Assembly: GCA_028718605.1 (NCBI GenBank)
Contig: JAQULM010000001.1
Span: forward strand, 470,785 to 534,784
Direction: 5' to 3'
Length of the DNA: 64,000 bases
From: Patescibacteria group bacterium
GTDB taxonomy: Bacteria; Patescibacteria; ABY1; UBA10025; JAHIVO01
The stretch's first letter is position 1. Every line of letters starts with the position of its first letter. A program made the translations under genes and the position numbers. The notes under the pieces are model-generated. The model was given only the letters and a program-made list of their open reading frames with translations, searched no databases and was not told the DNA's origin. Shown one piece after another: positions 43,651 through 52,595 of this stretch.

Positions 43651-43887
43651 ATGAGTGTCCCATCAAAACGACGAACAAAACAACAGAAGCGCGAGCGTGC
43701 GTCCCACTTCGCACTGCGGAAGCAGACGTTTGCCGCTTGCCCGAAGTGCAAGAAGCCGTTTTTGTCGCACCGCGTTTGTGCTTTCTGCGGATACTACAAA
43801 GGGCAGGATATTCTTCTCATTGATACAAAAGCGGAGCGCAAGAAGAAGAAGCAGAAAAAGAAGGAAGACAGGGCGAAAAGCAAATAA
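43651..43887 (+). CDS. rpmF: Ribosomal protein L32
   Basis: A 78-residue zinc-ribbon ribosomal protein: MSVPSKRRTKQQKRERASH, then two CxxC pairs (CPKC and CAFC) and a long Lys-rich C-terminal tail. The start context SVPSKRR is typical. It heads rpmF-nusB-rnc. Confidence 0.94.
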   Translation: MSVPSKRRTKQQKRERASHFALRKQTFAACPKCKKPFLSHRVCAFCGYYKGQDILLIDTKAERKKKKQKKKEDRAKSK

Positions 43888-43958
43888 AAGAACGGATGGC
43901 GCGCCCTCACCGAATACCAAGCGTGCCAACGGTAAAAAACGCGTTTTACAAAAAAAGC

Positions 43959-44453
43959 ATGTCGAACCGCCACCTCTCACGGACTATTGCTATGCAGTCC
44001 CTGTACGAATGGGACTTCAACAAGCTTGATGCAACAGCGCTTCCAGCGATTATTCAGCGGAATTTAAAAGAACTCGCCCCCGGCCTTGAAGACCCCAGCT
44101 TTACGATGCGAATCGTGAAAGGTGTCTTGAAGCATTTGGATGAGCTCAATACGCTGATCACCACCTACGCTCCCGAGTGGCCATTGGAGCAGATCACGGT
44201 CGTTGACCGGAACGTCCTGCGCATCGGAATATTCGAGCTGAAGTTTTCCGGCGGTGAAATTCCCCCGAAAGTCGCAATCAATGAAGCGATTGAGCTCGCA
44301 AAAACATTCGGCGGAGAATCGTCCGGTAAATTTATCAATGGCGTCCTCGGCACGATATACAAGGAAATGCTGAACGCAGGCGAAACACCGATCACCGACG
44401 GCGCGGTCATTGAGCCGAAGCAACAAACCAAATCTAACCAAACGCCAGCTTAA
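43959..44453 (+). CDS. nusB: Transcription antitermination / rRNA-processing factor NusB
   Basis: NusB joins NusE/S10 on boxA of rRNA leaders. From ATG 43959 the product is 164 residues and starts MSNRHLSRTIAMQSLYEWDF, with the C-terminal VAINEAIELAKTFGGESSGKFINGVLG signature split over a helical domain. The frame is open to 43896, but the extra residues are not family-like. It follows rpmF by 71 nt and precedes rnc. Confidence 0.92.
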   Translation: MSNRHLSRTIAMQSLYEWDFNKLDATALPAIIQRNLKELAPGLEDPSFTMRIVKGVLKHLDELNTLITTYAPEWPLEQITVVDRNVLRIGIFELKFSGGEIPPKVAINEAIELAKTFGGESSGKFINGVLGTIYKEMLNAGETPITDGAVIEPKQQTKSNQTPA

Positions 44454-44519
44454 ACGCGCGCTCAACACCCCTCCGACGGGGTGGAACACGCCTTCAAGCG
44501 GGTGCGACATCTGACCCCC

Positions 44520-45212
44520 ATGGACAATCTCAACGAACTGGAACGTAGGATCAACGTCCAGTTTACGAATCAAGATCTACTGAAGCAATCAATGGTGCAC
44601 CGTTCATATTTGAACGAACACCCTGATTTTCCGTTGGGGCACAACGAGCGGCTCGAGTTCCTCGGGGATGCGGTACTCGAACTCATCGTCACTGAATACC
44701 TATACCGAAAGTACGATAATCCTGAAGGCGACCTGACGAACTGGCGCGCGAGCCTGGTAAATTCCAAGATGCTCTCGGAAATCGCCCAGCAGCTGGACAT
44801 CAACGGCCACCTGTACCTGTCACGAGGCGAAGAAAAGGACGCGAACAGCAAAGCCCGGCAGTACATCCTCGCGAATGCGTTTGAAGCGCTGATCGGCGCG
44901 ATTTATCTGGACCAGGGCTGGGACACTGCCAAACAATTTATCACGGACAACCTCCTCACGCGCCTTGAAGCAATCCTCGAGCACAAACAGTACGTGGACC
45001 CGAAGAGCAAGTTCCAGGAAGCAAGCCAGGAGCGGCATGGGATAACGCCATCCTACAAAGTGCTGGAAGAATCCGGCCCCGACCACGCGAAGCGGTTTGC
45101 GGTCGGACTCTACATCGGGAGCGAACATGTCGCGACGGGCGAGGGCATGTCCAAGCAGGAAGCGCAGGTTGATGCTGCCCAGAAAGCGCTCGAGGCAAAA
45201 GGGTGGAACTAA
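44520..45212 (+). CDS. rnc: Ribonuclease III
   Basis: This double-strand-specific endonuclease matures rRNA precursors. The 230-residue product has the catalytic signature ERLEFLGDAVLELIVTEYL, a second acidic site (NAFEALIGAIYLDQG) and a C-terminal dsRBD. I took the ATG at 44520 (MDNLNELERR). A likely substrate, a stem of about 40 bp around the 16S gene, is in this window (59378-61038). Confidence 0.95.
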   Translation: MDNLNELERRINVQFTNQDLLKQSMVHRSYLNEHPDFPLGHNERLEFLGDAVLELIVTEYLYRKYDNPEGDLTNWRASLVNSKMLSEIAQQLDINGHLYLSRGEEKDANSKARQYILANAFEALIGAIYLDQGWDTAKQFITDNLLTRLEAILEHKQYVDPKSKFQEASQERHGITPSYKVLEESGPDHAKRFAVGLYIGSEHVATGEGMSKQEAQVDAAQKALEAKGWN

Positions 45213-45256
45213 TACGAATACTTGATCTGAAGCTTGCTACGGCGGGCGTTTTTTAT

Positions 45257-45290
45257 TGACAACTCATCAGACGCGAATTAAGATATAATA
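45257..45290 (+). promoter_or_regulatory. Promoter of the 45357 gene
   Basis: TTGACA (45257-45262) with TAAGAT at 45280-45285 (17-bp spacer); a TATAAT at 45285-45290 overlaps at longer spacing. Confidence 0.55.
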
Positions 45291-45356
45291 ATTTAAAAAT
45301 CTAAATAGCAATACACACAGAGTACATTTCGTGCTCACAAACCACGGAGGTTAGTG

Positions 45357-45743
45357 ATGAAGTCTCGGATGAAGGTTGACGGCCCATTCATGGGCAAGGT
45401 AACGCACTGTTACAGCCAGATTGGCTGCTGCGCAGTGCGAATCCAGGCCGGACTCCTGGCAGTCGGGTCACGAATCGTCTTCGCAAAAGAGGGAATGCGG
45501 CACCAGGAATGTGATGGTTTCGAGTACTTCTGCGAAGCGGGCTCAATCCGCGTTCGGCGGGGTAATGTCGAACATAAGGTCATGCAGGCGCGGGCAATTC
45601 TTAACCCCGACGGCCAGGGTAAAGCGCTCGAACTCATATTCGAAGATTCGGATACGCCCGTGATCACGACTGATCGCGAAGTCGCCGTCATGGTACGCCG
45701 CATGCCGCCGAACAACGCAGACGTTTTTCTGCGGACATCCTGA
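45357..45743 (+). CDS. Small protein resembling the EF-Tu domain-2-like beta barrel
   Basis: The 128-residue, all-beta-looking product begins (residues 12-47) with GKVTHCYSQIGCCAVRI ... LAVGSRIVFAKEG. This parallels the small translation-elongation-factor-like proteins (GKVTHYYxxIGVAVxxL ... LxxGDxI). The rest is divergent. The start at 45357 is set by GGAGG six nt upstream. It has its own promoter and terminator. Likeness is by eye and function is unknown; the neighbour at 45936 has a similar layout. Confidence 0.5.
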   Translation: MKSRMKVDGPFMGKVTHCYSQIGCCAVRIQAGLLAVGSRIVFAKEGMRHQECDGFEYFCEAGSIRVRRGNVEHKVMQARAILNPDGQGKALELIFEDSDTPVITTDREVAVMVRRMPPNNADVFLRTS

Positions 45744-45791
45744 TTCCACTCAAAGGCTGCGTATGTATTAGTACGAATGCAGTAAGAATGC

Positions 45792-45816
45792 GCGTGCAGG
45801 CTCCATGCCCGCACGC
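45792..45816 (+). terminator. Terminator of the 45357 gene
   Basis: Stem GCGTGC/GCACGC (45792-45797 with 45811-45816), extended by inner GG/CC pairs, followed by TTTTATTTT. Confidence 0.7.
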
Positions 45817-45833
45817 TTTTATTTTGAATGATA

Positions 45834-45862
45834 TTGACAGTTTATCAATTTTCATCTATTAT
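45834..45862 (+). promoter_or_regulatory. Promoter of the 45936 gene
   Basis: TTGACA (45834-45839) and TATTAT (45857-45862), spacer 17 bp. Confidence 0.65.
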
Positions 45863-45935
45863 CCATCGATATCAGCAAACTGGAGCAAAAATAAACAGAG
45901 CTCCACAAACCGCAACTATTTACATGGAGGTGAGT

Positions 45936-46343
45936 ATGGCCGGGGAATTGATTCTCGTTGGCCAAGTGTTCGGATGTCGTGATTCGTCCTTCATCAACGT
46001 GCATTACCTCGGGATTCGAGTGCAAAGGCCGTTTCCGGCTGGGTGCATCCTATATGTATCCGACGGAAGCACGACCGAACTGAATTCGGACCAGGCAGCG
46101 ATGCAGCTCAACGTCACCAGCATCGAGCTGAGGAAAGAGCGGAAAAACGTCGCCAAGAAAGGCCAGGAAGTCGGTATTGCTGTCCACTCAATTATCGGGG
46201 TGCCGGCAAACGGCACAAATGTATTCGCCCTCCCCGCGGCTGTCCAAAGCGCGGAACATGATAAACAGCGAACGATTCCCCGTTCGAGCATCAAGAAAAC
46301 GAGTGAGCAAACCGGTTCCCGCTACTTCGTCCGGACGAGGTAA
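45936..46343 (+). CDS. Second small EF-Tu-domain-2-like beta-barrel protein
   Basis: The 135-residue product starts with a beta-rich domain (LVGQVFGCRDSSFINVHYLG ... FPAGCILYVSDG ... NVTSIELRKERKNVAKKGQEVGIAV ... NVFALP) whose strand order fits the EF-Tu domain-2 barrel: a GxV strand, a vGd turn, an SIEL strand and an A-KGQEVGI hairpin. A basic tail follows. The ATG at 45936 has GGAGG five nt upstream. Promoter and terminator are private. The match is fold-like, not a recognised family. Confidence 0.5.
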   Translation: MAGELILVGQVFGCRDSSFINVHYLGIRVQRPFPAGCILYVSDGSTTELNSDQAAMQLNVTSIELRKERKNVAKKGQEVGIAVHSIIGVPANGTNVFALPAAVQSAEHDKQRTIPRSSIKKTSEQTGSRYFVRTR

Positions 46344-46366
46344 TCCAACGACACCTAAAGTGTTTC

Positions 46367-46396
46367 AGGCGCGCCGCAGACCTCTGCAGCGCGCCT
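46367..46396 (+). terminator. Terminator of the 45936 gene
   Basis: Stem AGGCGCGC/GCGCGCCT (46367-46374 with 46389-46396), extended inward by GCAGA/TCTGC, followed by CAATATTTTTG. Confidence 0.8.
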
Positions 46397-46524
46397 CAAT
46401 ATTTTTGTGTACCCGAGCATCACTTTACACAATATCGAATCCTTGCTATCCTACTCTACGAAGACTATGCTATACACAATCACCTGCCACGACACAGCTC
46501 TCGCCACTCAACGGGCATGAATTG

Positions 46525-46549
46525 TCCCCCCACGCGGGGGATTTTTTTT
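46525..46549 (+). terminator. Terminator-like hairpin in the pyrB leader (possible attenuator)
   Basis: A T-C5/G5-A stem (46525-46530 with 46536-46541) followed by eight T lies only about 25 nt before the pyrB start. The previous gene already has its own terminator at 46367-46396, and promoter-like TTTACA/TATCCT stands upstream near 46430-46460. It may therefore attenuate pyr operon transcription. Confidence 0.65.
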
Positions 46550-46574
46550 AAATAACTAGATATCGAAACCACCT

Positions 46575-47492
46575 ATGGTGAATTTTAAAAACCGGGATAT
46601 CATCTCCATCCATGATTTCTCGAAAGAAGACATCATGCACATCCTGAAAACAGCGAAACGCTTCAAGGCTGCCCCAGCACCCGGGCTCCTGAAGAACAAA
46701 ATCCTTGCGAGTCTTTTCTTCGAACCATCGACACGAACCAGGTTCTCGTTTGAATCAGCAATGCAGCGCCTCGGCGGATCGGTCATCACGCTTGCTGACG
46801 CAAAAACAAGCTCCTCTGCCAAAGGCGAGTCGGTCGCCGACTCAATACGGATCGTGGAAAAATACTGCGACGTGATTGTCATGCGCCACTCGATCGAAGG
46901 TTCCGCGCGCCTCGCCGCTGAAGTGTCCAATAACCCCATCATTAACGGCGGTGACGGCGCCAACCAGCACCCAACCCAGACGTTCCTGGACCTGTTCTCA
47001 ATCCTCGAGACGCAGGGGAAACTGAAAGGCCTGAACGTCGCGATCGTCGGTGACCTGAAGTACGGCCGGACAACTCACTCGCTGGCGTACGCGCTCGGGA
47101 TGTTCGGGTCGCGCCTGCACTTCGTCTCGCCGGTATCGCTCCAAATGCCCAACCACGTGATGCACGAACTGAAAAAGATGAAAGCGAAATTTACCATCCA
47201 CCAGCACCCGGAAAAAATCATGCCCAAACTGGACATTTTCTACGCCACCCGAATCCAGAAAGAACGGTTCCCTGATCCGGTCGAGTACGAGAAGGTGAAA
47301 GACGTATACATCATCACGAACAAGCTCCTCACGAAAGTAAAAAAGAACTTCCGGATACTGCATCCGTTGCCACGCGTCAATGAAATCAACTACGAGGTCG
47401 ACACGACGCCGTATGCGTACTACTTCCAACAGGCAAACAACGGCCTGTACGTCCGCGAGGCGCTCTTAGCATTAACCTTGGGGAAAATATAA
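46575..47492 (+). CDS. pyrB: Aspartate carbamoyltransferase, catalytic subunit
   Basis: PyrB joins carbamoyl phosphate to aspartate, the first committed pyrimidine step. The 305-residue product has the carbamoyl-phosphate motif STRTR (FFEPSTRTRFSFE), HPTQ in GANQHPTQTFLD and the aspartate-binding HPLPRV. It heads pyrB-pyrI-pyrD-pyrK-pyrC-pyrE-pyrF with gaps of 1-10 nt or overlaps. The start has no Shine-Dalgarno. Confidence 0.96.
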   Translation: MVNFKNRDIISIHDFSKEDIMHILKTAKRFKAAPAPGLLKNKILASLFFEPSTRTRFSFESAMQRLGGSVITLADAKTSSSAKGESVADSIRIVEKYCDVIVMRHSIEGSARLAAEVSNNPIINGGDGANQHPTQTFLDLFSILETQGKLKGLNVAIVGDLKYGRTTHSLAYALGMFGSRLHFVSPVSLQMPNHVMHELKKMKAKFTIHQHPEKIMPKLDIFYATRIQKERFPDPVEYEKVKDVYIITNKLLTKVKKNFRILHPLPRVNEINYEVDTTPYAYYFQQANNGLYVREALLALTLGKI

Positions 47493-47493
47493 T

Positions 47494-47952
47494 ATGAAAC
47501 CACTGCGAACGTTTAAAGTGTACGCGATCAAGAATGGCACGGTCATCGACCACATTCCCGAGGGAAAGGGTGTAGAAATCATCGACCTTCTAAGGCTGAG
47601 GCAGTGGAGAAAAATAGTCACCGTCGGTATCGGGTTTTCAAGCAAGAAGTACGGCAAAAAAGATATTGTCAAAATTGAAAATAAAGAGCTCACCGCAGAA
47701 GAAGCCAATAAAATCGCGATAATCGCACCGACCGCGACACTTAATATTATCAGGAATTTCGAACGGGTCAGCAAGCAGAATGTAAAGCTGCCTGAAGTGA
47801 TCGAGGGCATCCTCAAATGCCCCAATCCCGCATGCATCACCAACCACGAACCCGTAACAACAAAATTTTTCCATGACGAAACGGGGGAATTGCACATGAG
47901 GTGCTGGTACTGCGAGCGGTATTTCAAGGCTACAGACGTCGAAGTCATGTAA
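47494..47952 (+). CDS. pyrI: Aspartate carbamoyltransferase, regulatory subunit
   Basis: A 152-residue allosteric subunit: N-terminal nucleotide-binding domain (VYAIKNGTVIDHIPEGKG) and C-terminal zinc domain with four cysteines (CPNPAC ... CWYC). Its presence implies a PyrB6-PyrI6-like enzyme under nucleotide feedback, as in Enterobacteria and Archaea. It starts 1 nt after pyrB. Confidence 0.95.
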   Translation: MKPLRTFKVYAIKNGTVIDHIPEGKGVEIIDLLRLRQWRKIVTVGIGFSSKKYGKKDIVKIENKELTAEEANKIAIIAPTATLNIIRNFERVSKQNVKLPEVIEGILKCPNPACITNHEPVTTKFFHDETGELHMRCWYCERYFKATDVEVM

Positions 47953-47959
47953 TAACACT

Positions 47960-48883
47960 ATGTCACTCCGCGTACAATTCGCCGGGCTCACGCTGAAAAA
48001 TCCGACGCTCCTCGCGTCCGGCGTCCTCGGCGTATCCCGCTCGTCGATTAAAAACGTCTTGCAGCATGGCGCAGCTGGATGTGTCATCAAATCCATCAGC
48101 CTCGAGGAACGCAAAGGCCACGCCGCACCGAACATGCTGACATTCGAGGGCGGCATGCTGAACGCTGTCGGGTATTCCAACCCCGGCGTTGATGAGGCGA
48201 AAAAGGAATTCGAGAAGCTCCGTGACCTCGACGGCACCGTCATCGCGAGCATCGTCGGCAAAGACGAGCATGAGTTCGCCGAAATGGCGGAACGCCTGCT
48301 CCCCGGCGAATTTTCGGCTGTCGAACTCGCACTGTCGTGCCCCCATACGCCGGGGTATGGCACGCTCGCTGGCCAGAATTCGCCCGAGAACACGGAAAGC
48401 ATCACCCGCGCAGTGCGCGAAAAAACCAAGCTCCCGCTGTTCGTGAAGCTCTCGCCGAATTCCAGCGCGATCGCAGACGTCGCGCGTGCCGCAGAAGCGG
48501 GCGGCGCTGACGGCATCACGGCAACGAACACCATGGGACCTGGAATGGTCATCGACATACAGACAGGGCAGCCGATCCTGGATTTTAAAATGGGCGGTGT
48601 ATCTGGTCCGGCACTACGGCCAATCGCTGTACGGTGCATCTATGATATTTATAAAGCAGTGCGGATTCCGATCATCGGGTGCGGCGGCATCACGTACGGC
48701 CGCGACGCAATCGAAATGATGATGGTTGGCGCATCTGCCGTTGAAATCGGCACGGGCGTTTATTACCGCGGCATCGATGTTTTCAAGAAAGTATGCCGGG
48801 AAATTGAGTCCTTCATGGAAATAAACCGCTATGCATCGCCGAAAGATTTTATCGGACGGACGCATAAACTGGAAGAAGTATAA
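47960..48883 (+). CDS. pyrD: Dihydroorotate dehydrogenase, class 1B catalytic subunit
   Basis: This flavoenzyme oxidises dihydroorotate to orotate. The 307-residue product has the catalytic-cysteine segment ELALSCPHTPGYG and the FMN-binding IIGCGGI and GASAVEIGTG motifs. Pairing with pyrK marks the NAD-linked class 1B enzyme. Seven nt separate it from pyrI. Confidence 0.95.
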   Translation: MSLRVQFAGLTLKNPTLLASGVLGVSRSSIKNVLQHGAAGCVIKSISLEERKGHAAPNMLTFEGGMLNAVGYSNPGVDEAKKEFEKLRDLDGTVIASIVGKDEHEFAEMAERLLPGEFSAVELALSCPHTPGYGTLAGQNSPENTESITRAVREKTKLPLFVKLSPNSSAIADVARAAEAGGADGITATNTMGPGMVIDIQTGQPILDFKMGGVSGPALRPIAVRCIYDIYKAVRIPIIGCGGITYGRDAIEMMMVGASAVEIGTGVYYRGIDVFKKVCREIESFMEINRYASPKDFIGRTHKLEEV

Positions 48884-48887
48884 TACT

Positions 48888-49712
48888 ATGGAACGGCCTC
48901 TTGGTACCATCGAACAGCCTCGCTCCCTGCCGATCAAGAAAATCGTGCAGGAAAACGCGAACGTACGGACGTTTTACTTTGCCACCGAAATGAAGGCAAA
49001 ACCAGGCCAGTTTGTCATCATGTGGATCCCCCGCGTGGACGAGAAACCGTTCAGCGTCTCGGTAAATGAAAAGGGAACGCTGGGCTTGAGCATCGCGGAT
49101 GTCGGCCGATTTACCCACAAGCTATTCACGCTGAAGGTTGGGGATTATGTCGGTATCCGCGGACCGTACGGATCCTGGTTCAAGCTTGAACCGCGCGCAA
49201 AGCGCATACTCCTTGTTGGCGGCGGGTATGGCGTTGCGCCACTCGCATACCTCGCGGAACAGGCAAAACACGCTGGTATCGCAGTAGATTTCTGCATCGG
49301 CGCCCGGACGAAAGACCTCCTGATGTTTGAAAAACGCTTGCGGGACCTCAAGGCGACGCTCCACGTTGCAACCGACGACGGTTCCGCGGGCCAGCGCGGG
49401 TTCGTCACTGAAGCCGCGAATGCGTGTATGGAAAAAAATACGTACGACTCCGTATACGTCTGTGGCCCTGAAATGATGGAGAAAAAACTCGTTGAACTCT
49501 GCGCCGGGCGCACAATCCCGTGCCAGGTGAGCATCGAGCGGTACATGAAGTGCGGCTTCGGCATCTGCGGCCAGTGCTGCGTTGACGGCTCCGGCGCGCG
49601 GATGTGCACTGAGGGGCCGGTCGTGACCGGCGAGTACGCGAGCAAGCAAACGGAATTCGGCTCGTACCACCGTACCGGCAGCGGAATGAAACAATACTAC
49701 CATGGACACTAA
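48888..49712 (+). CDS. pyrK: Dihydroorotate dehydrogenase electron-transfer subunit
   Basis: The FAD and [2Fe-2S] subunit passes electrons from PyrD to NAD. The 274-residue product has the FAD-binding PFSVSV, the nucleotide-binding GGGYGVAPLAYLAEQA and a C-terminal cysteine cluster (CGFGICGQCC ... C). The ATG at 48888 lies 4 nt after pyrD; it overlaps pyrC by 11 nt. Confidence 0.94.
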   Translation: MERPLGTIEQPRSLPIKKIVQENANVRTFYFATEMKAKPGQFVIMWIPRVDEKPFSVSVNEKGTLGLSIADVGRFTHKLFTLKVGDYVGIRGPYGSWFKLEPRAKRILLVGGGYGVAPLAYLAEQAKHAGIAVDFCIGARTKDLLMFEKRLRDLKATLHVATDDGSAGQRGFVTEAANACMEKNTYDSVYVCGPEMMEKKLVELCAGRTIPCQVSIERYMKCGFGICGQCCVDGSGARMCTEGPVVTGEYASKQTEFGSYHRTGSGMKQYYHGH

Positions 49713-50997
49713 CCTGCGTAACTGCACACTCACGGACGACCGCCGGGTCGATATTGCCATCCGCGAAGGAAAAATCTCGGCGATCGGCGCAATTGAAGGC
49801 AAAGCGCGTGAGATCAACGCCGGCGGCAATCTCGTACTTCCTGGCATCATTGATGCGCACGTGCATTTCCGTGAACCAGGCGCAGAGCATAAAGAGGATT
49901 GGCTCACGGGTTCCCGCGCTGCAGTCGCGGGCGGCGTGACGACTGTCATTGACATGCCAAACAACGAACCGCCGGCTGTCGACGAACACTCGTTGAATAT
50001 CAAACGCGGCCGTGCACAAAAAAGCCTGGTGAATTACGGATTTTTCCTCGGCGCAACGAAAGATAATCTTGCGGACATCCAGGACGCGCGTACCATCGCG
50101 GGCGTAAAACTATTTATGGGAGCATCAACAGGCACGCTGCTCGTCTCTGAGGACGAGGATATAAAAAACCTCCTGTCTATTCCTGGAATCCGCTGGGTCG
50201 TGCATGCCGAGGACGAACGTCTAATCCAAGAAAATTTGGTACGATATGCAGCTAATGATAACCCTTCAGTGCACTCGCGCATCAGGAGCCGGGAAACCGC
50301 GATCCGCGCAGTCCAGCGCATTATCACACTCGCAGAAAAAACCGGAGCACGCGTGCACATCTGCCATTTAAGCACCGCGGAAGAAATCGAACTCGTAGCG
50401 CGCGCCAAGCGCAGCCACCTGCCAATAACCTGCGAAGTGTCCCCCCATCACCTCTTTCTCAATTCCACGGCATACGTGAAGTTCGGCAATTTTGTAAAAG
50501 TCAATCCGCCGCTCCGCACGCCTGACGACAGTGCGGCGCTCTGGGAAGCACTGCGGAATGGTACGATCGATATCGTCGCGACAGACCATGCCCCCCATAC
50601 CATTGACGAAAAATGGAAGGAATACCAACAAGCTCCCGCTGGCATCCCAGAAATCCAAACATCGCTACCACTCATGCTCAACGCTGTTTATCAGGGAAAA
50701 TTCTCGCTCCAACTGCTCGAACGCCTCATGGCTGCACAACCAGCCGCATTGTACGGCATCAAGGGCAAGGGTGCGCTTGCCGAGGGCTTCGATGCGGACA
50801 TCACGGTTGTCGATTTACGCCAAACGAAAACGTTCAAAAAGTCCGACGTCAAGTCAAAATGCGGGTGGTCCCCATACGACGGGTGGGAACTTGCCGGGTG
50901 GCCGATCATGACGTTTGTTAATGGCAATCTCGTGTATAATAACGGTGCGATACATAATGAATTCCAAGGAAAGGAAATCTCTTATGAAAAAGTATAA
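49702..50997 (+). CDS. pyrC: Dihydroorotase
   Basis: This zinc amidohydrolase cyclises carbamoyl aspartate. The 431-residue length fits type I (PyrC2-like) dihydroorotases. Metal motifs are HVHFREPG, HAEDE, HICHLS and TDHAPH. The start overlaps pyrK and the end overlaps pyrE. Confidence 0.95.
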   Translation: MDTNLRNCTLTDDRRVDIAIREGKISAIGAIEGKAREINAGGNLVLPGIIDAHVHFREPGAEHKEDWLTGSRAAVAGGVTTVIDMPNNEPPAVDEHSLNIKRGRAQKSLVNYGFFLGATKDNLADIQDARTIAGVKLFMGASTGTLLVSEDEDIKNLLSIPGIRWVVHAEDERLIQENLVRYAANDNPSVHSRIRSRETAIRAVQRIITLAEKTGARVHICHLSTAEEIELVARAKRSHLPITCEVSPHHLFLNSTAYVKFGNFVKVNPPLRTPDDSAALWEALRNGTIDIVATDHAPHTIDEKWKEYQQAPAGIPEIQTSLPLMLNAVYQGKFSLQLLERLMAAQPAALYGIKGKGALAEGFDADITVVDLRQTKTFKKSDVKSKCGWSPYDGWELAGWPIMTFVNGNLVYNNGAIHNEFQGKEISYEKV

Positions 50998-51655
50998 AAA
51001 AGACTTCATTGAATTCCTCGCAACGACCGGTGCGCTCAAGTTCGGCGAATTTACCCTGAAGAGCGGCAGGAAATCACCCTACTTCTTCACAACGGGCAAT
51101 TTCAATGCCGGCGAGACAATCTATCGCCTTGGCTACTTCTACGCCGCCGCCGTCAAGGGCGACGAGAAAAAATTCGATATCATTTTCGGGCCAGCATATA
51201 AAGGGATTCCGCTCGCTGTGTCAACGTCTATCGCTCTTGCGAAAAAATTCAAAATCGACAAAGGATATCTTTTTGACCGGAAAGAAACGAAAGAGTACGG
51301 CGACAAGAGCGCGTTCGTCGGCTGCGAGCCGCGGGGGAATGAAAAAATCCTCCTGATCGATGACGTCATGACGACCGGCAAAACCAAGGAGGACGCGGTT
51401 GAAAAACTGCGAGCGAGCTTCCCCCATATCACGATTACAGGCCTCGTCATCGCCCTGAACCGTGAGGAAACTGACGCGGACGGCAATGACGCACTGAAAG
51501 AATTTGAAAAAAAATACAGCATCCCCGTCACTTCAATCATCACGATCCATGACGTACTTAAGCACCTGCATAATAAAACAATAGACGGAAAAATCTACCT
51601 TGATGACGTCATGAAGGAAAATATCGAGCGTTATCTAAAAGATTACGGAGTCTAA
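50984..51655 (+). CDS. pyrE: Orotate phosphoribosyltransferase
   Basis: PyrE makes OMP from orotate and PRPP. The 223-residue product has the PRPP loop ILLIDDVMTTGKT and the GEFTLKSGRKSPYFF segment. I chose ATG 50984, preceded by AAGGAAA; ATGs at 50957 and 50915 are in frame but less well placed. It overlaps pyrC by 14 nt. Confidence 0.94.
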   Translation: MKKYKKDFIEFLATTGALKFGEFTLKSGRKSPYFFTTGNFNAGETIYRLGYFYAAAVKGDEKKFDIIFGPAYKGIPLAVSTSIALAKKFKIDKGYLFDRKETKEYGDKSAFVGCEPRGNEKILLIDDVMTTGKTKEDAVEKLRASFPHITITGLVIALNREETDADGNDALKEFEKKYSIPVTSIITIHDVLKHLHNKTIDGKIYLDDVMKENIERYLKDYGV

Positions 51656-51665
51656 CGCACCACCT

Positions 51666-52487
51666 ATGGACGCTAGGACGACCCAATCGTATACAGAACG
51701 CGCCAAGCAAGCAACCAACCCGGTTGCGAAGCAGCTTTTCGAACTGATGGAACAGAAAAAAACGAACCTCTGCCTCGCGAACGACGAATCTGATGTTGAA
51801 AAATTCCTCGGCCATATCGAACAGCTGGGCGAATACCTCGCGGTTTTAAAAATGCACGTGGACATCCTGGAAAACTTCACCCCGGGCGTGATTGTAAAAA
51901 TCCGCTCGCTCGCGAAAAAACACAACTTCCTTATTTTCGAGGACCGGAAATTCGCCGACATCGGCAATACCGTATCAATGCAGTACGAAAAAGGTGTATA
52001 TAAAATTGCCGAGTGGGCGCACCTCACCAATTGCCATGTAATCCCCGGCCCTGGCATTATTGAGGGCTTAAAAACTGTTGCGGACAAGCAAACAGAACCG
52101 CGCGGCCTGATACTCCTTGCCCAGATGAGTTCAAAAGGCAATCTCGCCACTGACGAATACACCGCACAAGCCGTAACAATGGCTGAACACTACCCTGGTT
52201 TTATTGTCGGATTTATTGGTAACGGCGGTAAAGTGAAGGAGCTAAAAAAACTGTCCGCTATCGCCTCACCTCAATTTATTATTCTAACGCCGGGCGTGAA
52301 CCTGACATCAACGGGAGATAAGCTCGGCCAGCAATACACGACACCTGCGGATGTCATCGCCGCCGGCGCTGACGTGATAATCGTCGGCCGCGGCATCTAC
52401 AGCGCATCCGACCCTATCAAAGCAGCGGAACAGTACCGTGCCGCCGGCTGGGAAGCATACTTAAAAAGAATAACCAATGCCCAATAA
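51666..52487 (+). CDS. pyrF: Orotidine 5'-phosphate decarboxylase, URA3-like form
   Basis: PyrF makes UMP from OMP. The 273-residue product carries the active-site block FEDRKFADIGNTV with the catalytic D-K-D series and a KTNLCLA ... LKMHVDILENF start, which resemble the eukaryotic URA3/UMPS type more than ordinary short bacterial PyrF. It is the last gene of the pyr operon. An inverted repeat (CCAATATCCAATT ... AATTGGATATTGG) follows at about 52490-52556 and may act as terminator or mRNA end. Confidence 0.93.
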   Translation: MDARTTQSYTERAKQATNPVAKQLFELMEQKKTNLCLANDESDVEKFLGHIEQLGEYLAVLKMHVDILENFTPGVIVKIRSLAKKHNFLIFEDRKFADIGNTVSMQYEKGVYKIAEWAHLTNCHVIPGPGIIEGLKTVADKQTEPRGLILLAQMSSKGNLATDEYTAQAVTMAEHYPGFIVGFIGNGGKVKELKKLSAIASPQFIILTPGVNLTSTGDKLGQQYTTPADVIAAGADVIIVGRGIYSASDPIKAAEQYRAAGWEAYLKRITNAQ

Positions 52488-52595
52488 CCAATATCCAATT
52501 ACTGGTCATGGGACATTATAATAATTGGTCATTCATTGGAAATTGGATATTGGGGAATTGAATAATTTAAAAAACTTCAATTAATTACGCTACCT

